DNA of 64,000 nucleotides, from NCBI RefSeq assembly GCF_902477725.1, contig NZ_CABSIF010000010.1, positions 76,629-140,628 of the forward strand, read 5' to 3'. Each line of letters begins with the position of its first letter. Positions within the stretch are counted from its first letter, which is position 1. Of this stretch, positions 61,411-64,000 are shown piece after piece. This DNA is from an uncultured Desulfovibrio sp. (lineage in GTDB: Bacteria > Desulfobacterota > Desulfovibrionia > Desulfovibrionales > Desulfovibrionaceae). The notes beneath the pieces are model-generated. The model saw only the letters and a program-made list of their open reading frames with translations, had not been told where the DNA came from and ran no database searches. Both the position numbers and the translations under genes were made by a program.

Positions 61411-62790
61411 TTAGAACCCTTCGGCGCTGGTGGCTTCTACCATTGCGGTCTTAGGGGTTTGGGTAACAGTCTTGCTGGCCTGGGCATTGCGGCGGGCGCG
61501 GGCCATGCGGCTGAGCCACAGGGTAGAAAGCGCGCTGAGCACGCCAATGCCGGCCAGATAGCCGCAGAGGTACCAGGGCGCGCCGTCGGCCATGCCGGTA
61601 AGCATGGCGGCGACCATGGGGGTCAGACCCGAGGCAAAGATGGCGGTGAACTGATAAACAAAGGAGATGCCGGAGTAACGCACCGAAGCGTCAAAGCTTT
61701 CAGAAAACACGCTGGACATGGTGCCGAACACGGCGGCGTGCAGGATGCCGAAAGGCAGTGCCAGGGCAAGCACCACGCACAGGTAGTTGCCGGAGAAGTT
61801 ATGCAGCACCCAGAAGGCCGGAAAGCTGGAGATACCGAGCAGCACAGCGCACACGCCGTAAATTTTGGCTTTGCCGTGCTTGTCGGCCATATGGCCCCAG
61901 AAGGGGATAAAGCAGGACATGACGAGAGAAGAAATCATCACGGCGGTCAGGGCTGCGGAGCGGCCAATGCCGTGCTGCTGCGTAAGATAGGTGAGCGAAT
62001 ACACGCCAAAGACGTTGAAGGACACGCCATCGATAAAGCGTGCGCCCATGCAGGCCAGCATCATCTTGGGGTAACGCTTGAAGGCGTCCAGCAGGGGATA
62101 CTTGGCTTCAGGCATCTTCTCCTTGGCTTCAGAAAAGTCCTTGGTTTCCTGCACGGTGCTGCGCATGTAGCCGCCAACGGCAAGCAGCACGGCAGAAAGC
62201 AGGAAGGCAACGCGCCAGCCCCAGTTAAGGAAGGCTTCGTCAGTAAGAACAACAGAGAAGAAGCCCACAATGCCCGAGGCAAGCAACAGACCAAGCGACA
62301 TGCCGATCTGCGGCAGGCTGGCGTAAAAGGCGCGCTTGTCTGCCGGTGCGGATTCATAAGACATGAGCACCGCGCCGCCCCACTCGCCGCCAAGGCCGAT
62401 GCCCTGGGCAAGACGGCAGACGATCAGCAGGATAGGCGCCCAGATGCCAATGGTGTGGTAGGTGGGGATAAGGCCGATGCAAACCGTGGCGATACCCATG
62501 ATTTCCAGGGTCAGGATGAGCATTTTTTTACGGCCCAGCTTGTCGCCAAAATGGCCAAAAATCACGCCGCCCAAAGGCCGCGCCACAAAGCCGACCGCAA
62601 ACGTGGCAAAAGCAAGCATAGTGCCTATACGCGCGTCAAAATCAGGGAAATACAGCTTGTTGAAGAAAAGCCCGGCCACAACGCCGTACAGGAAGAAGTC
62701 GTACCATTCGATGACGGCGCCGATGATGGACGAAGCCACAACGCGGCGCAGATTCTTCTTCTGGTCGTGAGTCATTTGTTCGCTATGCAT
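61411..62790 (-). CDS. MHS-type major facilitator (metabolite:H+ symporter)
   Basis: 459 residues, 12 membrane helices. The signature GHFGDKLGRKKMLI follows helix 2, RPLGGVIFGHFGD precedes it, and IWAPILLIVCRLAQGIGLGGEWGGAVL matches the ProP/ShiA/KgtP group. It should import a carboxylate or related acid with protons. It lies 180 bp after the amidohydrolase gene in the same direction, so it probably brings in the amidohydrolase substrate. Confidence 0.85.
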   Translation of the reverse strand: MHSEQMTHDQKKNLRRVVASSIIGAVIEWYDFFLYGVVAGLFFNKLYFPDFDARIGTMLAFATFAVGFVARPLGGVIFGHFGDKLGRKKMLILTLEIMGIATVCIGLIPTYHTIGIWAPILLIVCRLAQGIGLGGEWGGAVLMSYESAPADKRAFYASLPQIGMSLGLLLASGIVGFFSVVLTDEAFLNWGWRVAFLLSAVLLAVGGYMRSTVQETKDFSEAKEKMPEAKYPLLDAFKRYPKMMLACMGARFIDGVSFNVFGVYSLTYLTQQHGIGRSAALTAVMISSLVMSCFIPFWGHMADKHGKAKIYGVCAVLLGISSFPAFWVLHNFSGNYLCVVLALALPFGILHAAVFGTMSSVFSESFDASVRYSGISFVYQFTAIFASGLTPMVAAMLTGMADGAPWYLCGYLAGIGVLSALSTLWLSRMARARRNAQASKTVTQTPKTAMVEATSAEGF

Positions 62791-62971
62791 GGTTTTCCTT
62801 TGATCCTTTTGCCTGGATGTTCATACTGGCCTTTGCGCCAAAGCGCTAGCGCCCGGGGGGAACATTCCCTGAAGCCACTTCGTTTATTCACTACCAGGAC
62901 ACGAAACCGATTCGCTCCCGGTCAAAACTCGCTGGGCAGATGCGCAGCCTCGCGGCTTGCGCCTGCAATCA

Positions 62972-63802
62972 TTAAAGATTGAGCAGACGCGCCGCGTTGT
63001 TGTACATGACGTTTTCAAGCGTTTCCGGCGTAAAGGGGAGTCGCTTGTACAGCTCGATCTGCTCCTGAAAATCCATAAATGGCGCCGCGCTGGCAAAGAG
63101 CACCTTGTCGCCGATGAGGGTATTGGCGGCCTTGATGTAGCCTTCGGAAAAAGGCTGTTCCTCGTATTCCGCAAGGTCGATGTACACGTTGCGGTTACGG
63201 TGCACGGTCATGATGACCTCGCTCACCCAGGGGTAGCAGCCGTGGCTGATAACAATCTTGAGCTTGGGGAAATCGGCGGCTATGCGGTCGATGTGCCGGG
63301 GGTGGGCATCATCCATCACCGCACCGTCCACCAGAGTGGCGGGGCCGGTTGTGATGACGATGGGCACGTCAAGTTCGCAGCATTTGGCGTAGATGGGATA
63401 ATACCTGGCATGGCTGGCAGGGATGCGCGCAAGATACGGGTCAATGGCCGCGCCGCGCATGCCCTTGTTCACCATGTTTGTAAGCTCTGCTGTGGCGTCC
63501 ATGCCCTTGTGGGGATCAAGACCGGCAAAGCCGATGAACTTGTCCGGGTACTGGCGCATGAGCTCAAGAATACCGGGATTGGCGGATCCAAGACCATAGG
63601 TGGTTTCAGCATCACGCCCTGTCACAACCCCTTTGACCACGCCCTGCTTTTCCATGTCGGCAACGATCTTTTCAATGGGCTCTGGCTTGGCCCGGTCAGC
63701 GTATTTGAAAAGTTCAAACATGCCGCCGAACACTTTGTTGGAAAGCATTCCCTTAACGGCGTCAGGGGTGCTGGGGCGAAAACGGAAATCAATGATGTTC
63801 AT
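62972..63802 (-). CDS. Amidohydrolase-family protein (amidohydrolase_2-like)
   Basis: 276 residues from the ATG at 63802 (AAGGA 8 bases before). TIM-barrel amidohydrolase of the ACMSD/LigI type: FIGFAGLDPHKGMDA, a late histidine in VISHGCYPW and the closing ENVMYNNAARLLNL. The usual N-terminal metal motif HxH is replaced by FRFRP, so it is probably metal-independent or metal-poor, as in LigI lactonase. Substrate unknown, probably a small acid or lactone. First gene after the sigma-54 promoter. Confidence 0.78.
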   Translation of the reverse strand: MNIIDFRFRPSTPDAVKGMLSNKVFGGMFELFKYADRAKPEPIEKIVADMEKQGVVKGVVTGRDAETTYGLGSANPGILELMRQYPDKFIGFAGLDPHKGMDATAELTNMVNKGMRGAAIDPYLARIPASHARYYPIYAKCCELDVPIVITTGPATLVDGAVMDDAHPRHIDRIAADFPKLKIVISHGCYPWVSEVIMTVHRNRNVYIDLAEYEEQPFSEGYIKAANTLIGDKVLFASAAPFMDFQEQIELYKRLPFTPETLENVMYNNAARLLNL

Positions 63803-63853
63803 GAAACATTCCTTTAGGAATAAAAATTGTGCCTCGCGGCTATGCATCCCTAA

Positions 63854-63871
63854 AGGCAAGAAGCGTGCCTA
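63854..63871 (-). promoter_or_regulatory. Sigma-54 (-24/-12) promoter of the amidohydrolase operon
   Basis: On the minus strand TAGGCACGCTTCTTGCCT gives GGCACG, four bases, TTGC: the GG and GC pairs are exactly placed for sigma-54. It lies about 50 bp before the amidohydrolase ATG. Confidence 0.75.
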
Positions 63872-63917
63872 TTGTGAAATTGAGTGCAAAAACAAGCCTC
63901 CTAATAGTGATAACAAT

Positions 63918-63938
63918 AGATATCATTAAAAAATATCT
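63918..63938. promoter_or_regulatory. Predicted upstream activator site
   Basis: Inverted repeat AGATAT (63918-63923) and ATATCT (63933-63938) with a 9-bp spacer in A+T-rich DNA, about 50-65 bp upstream of the sigma-54 promoter: a plausible binding site for the PAS activator. Confidence 0.4.
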
Positions 63939-63967
63939 ATAATATCGTTATGTTATAAAAAATATGG

Positions 63968-63998
63968 CGGGGAAATATATTTCTGAAAAACTTCCCCG
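63968..63998. terminator. Hairpin at the window edge
   Basis: Stem CGGGGAA/TTCCCCG with a 17-base A+T-rich loop. It probably ends or isolates a neighbouring gene beyond the window. Confidence 0.4.
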
Positions 63999-64000
63999 GT

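Noticed and set aside
1..64000. CRISPR array
   Set aside because: No series of regularly spaced identical repeats was seen.

Overview
The window looks like part of the chromosome of a Desulfovibrio-type sulfate reducer (Desulfovibrionaceae). This is inferred from the core gene set: a TonB plus ECF haem/tetrapyrrole locus with HutW and HutX, sigma-54 activators, DUF4125/DUF4037 genes and aspartase, all in a G+C-rich background. A string of horizontally acquired segments interrupts the core. No taxonomic search could be run.

Layout. (1) 1-14.9 kb: late operon of a podovirus-like prophage in BPP-1/Bcep22-like order: major capsid protein end, Bbp16-like cement protein, tail tubular A, tail fibre, fibre chaperone, tail tubular B, a GNAT enzyme, and three internal virion (ejection) proteins. 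The last is a 2282-residue polyvalent protein that carries a BECR-type nuclease-like region and a zincin motif. (2) 14.9-18.5 kb: accessory (moron) genes at the prophage end: secreted proteins, a PemK/MazF-like toxin, a YecR-like lipoprotein and a secreted endonuclease I. (3) 18.77-37.44 kb: an island bounded by two direct copies of a 20-bp tRNA 3' end. It holds McrBC, a complete type I restriction-modification system (HsdM-HsdS-HsdR), and an A+T-rich minus-strand cassette of chaperone-like genes: GrpE-like, Hsp70-like, classical AAA ATPase, J-like/PH-like protein, and a membrane peptidoglycan-binding protein. (4) 36.3-39 kb: a decayed IS3-family transposase, a decayed P4-type integrase and small orphan genes. 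(5) 39.1-43.9 kb: an MgtA-type P-ATPase and aspartase. (6) 44.2-54.6 kb: haem acquisition and anaerobic haem breakdown (hutW, TonB-dependent receptor, ECF S-T-A, hutX, flavodoxin, tonB), then a DtxR-family regulator and a MATE exporter. (7) 54.7-64 kb: a small membrane protein, GNAT, an HbpS/GlcG-like exported protein, a beta-hydroxyacid dehydrogenase-like gene, a DUF4125-TPR-DUF4037 cassette, and a PAS/sigma-54 activator next to an MHS transporter and an amidohydrolase with a convincing sigma-54 promoter.

How the parts may work together. The island is a defence-type neighbourhood. The chaperone/AAA cassette in it is the best candidate for an undescribed system: it has remote counterparts of all three parts of a DnaK machine (DnaK, GrpE, DnaJ) plus a p97-like AAA ATPase in one tightly overlapping operon, with each chaperone part altered in an unusual way. 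The haem locus is coherent: outer-membrane receptor energised by TonB, inner-membrane ECF uptake, HutX carrier, HutW radical-SAM haem opening and a flavodoxin electron donor. A DtxR-like repressor probably controls it, since the same 15-bp dyad (TTAGTTAAGAYTAAC) sits before hutW and before the MATE-dtxR unit. At the right end the PAS activator probably drives the amidohydrolase-MHS transporter operon from a -24/-12 promoter.
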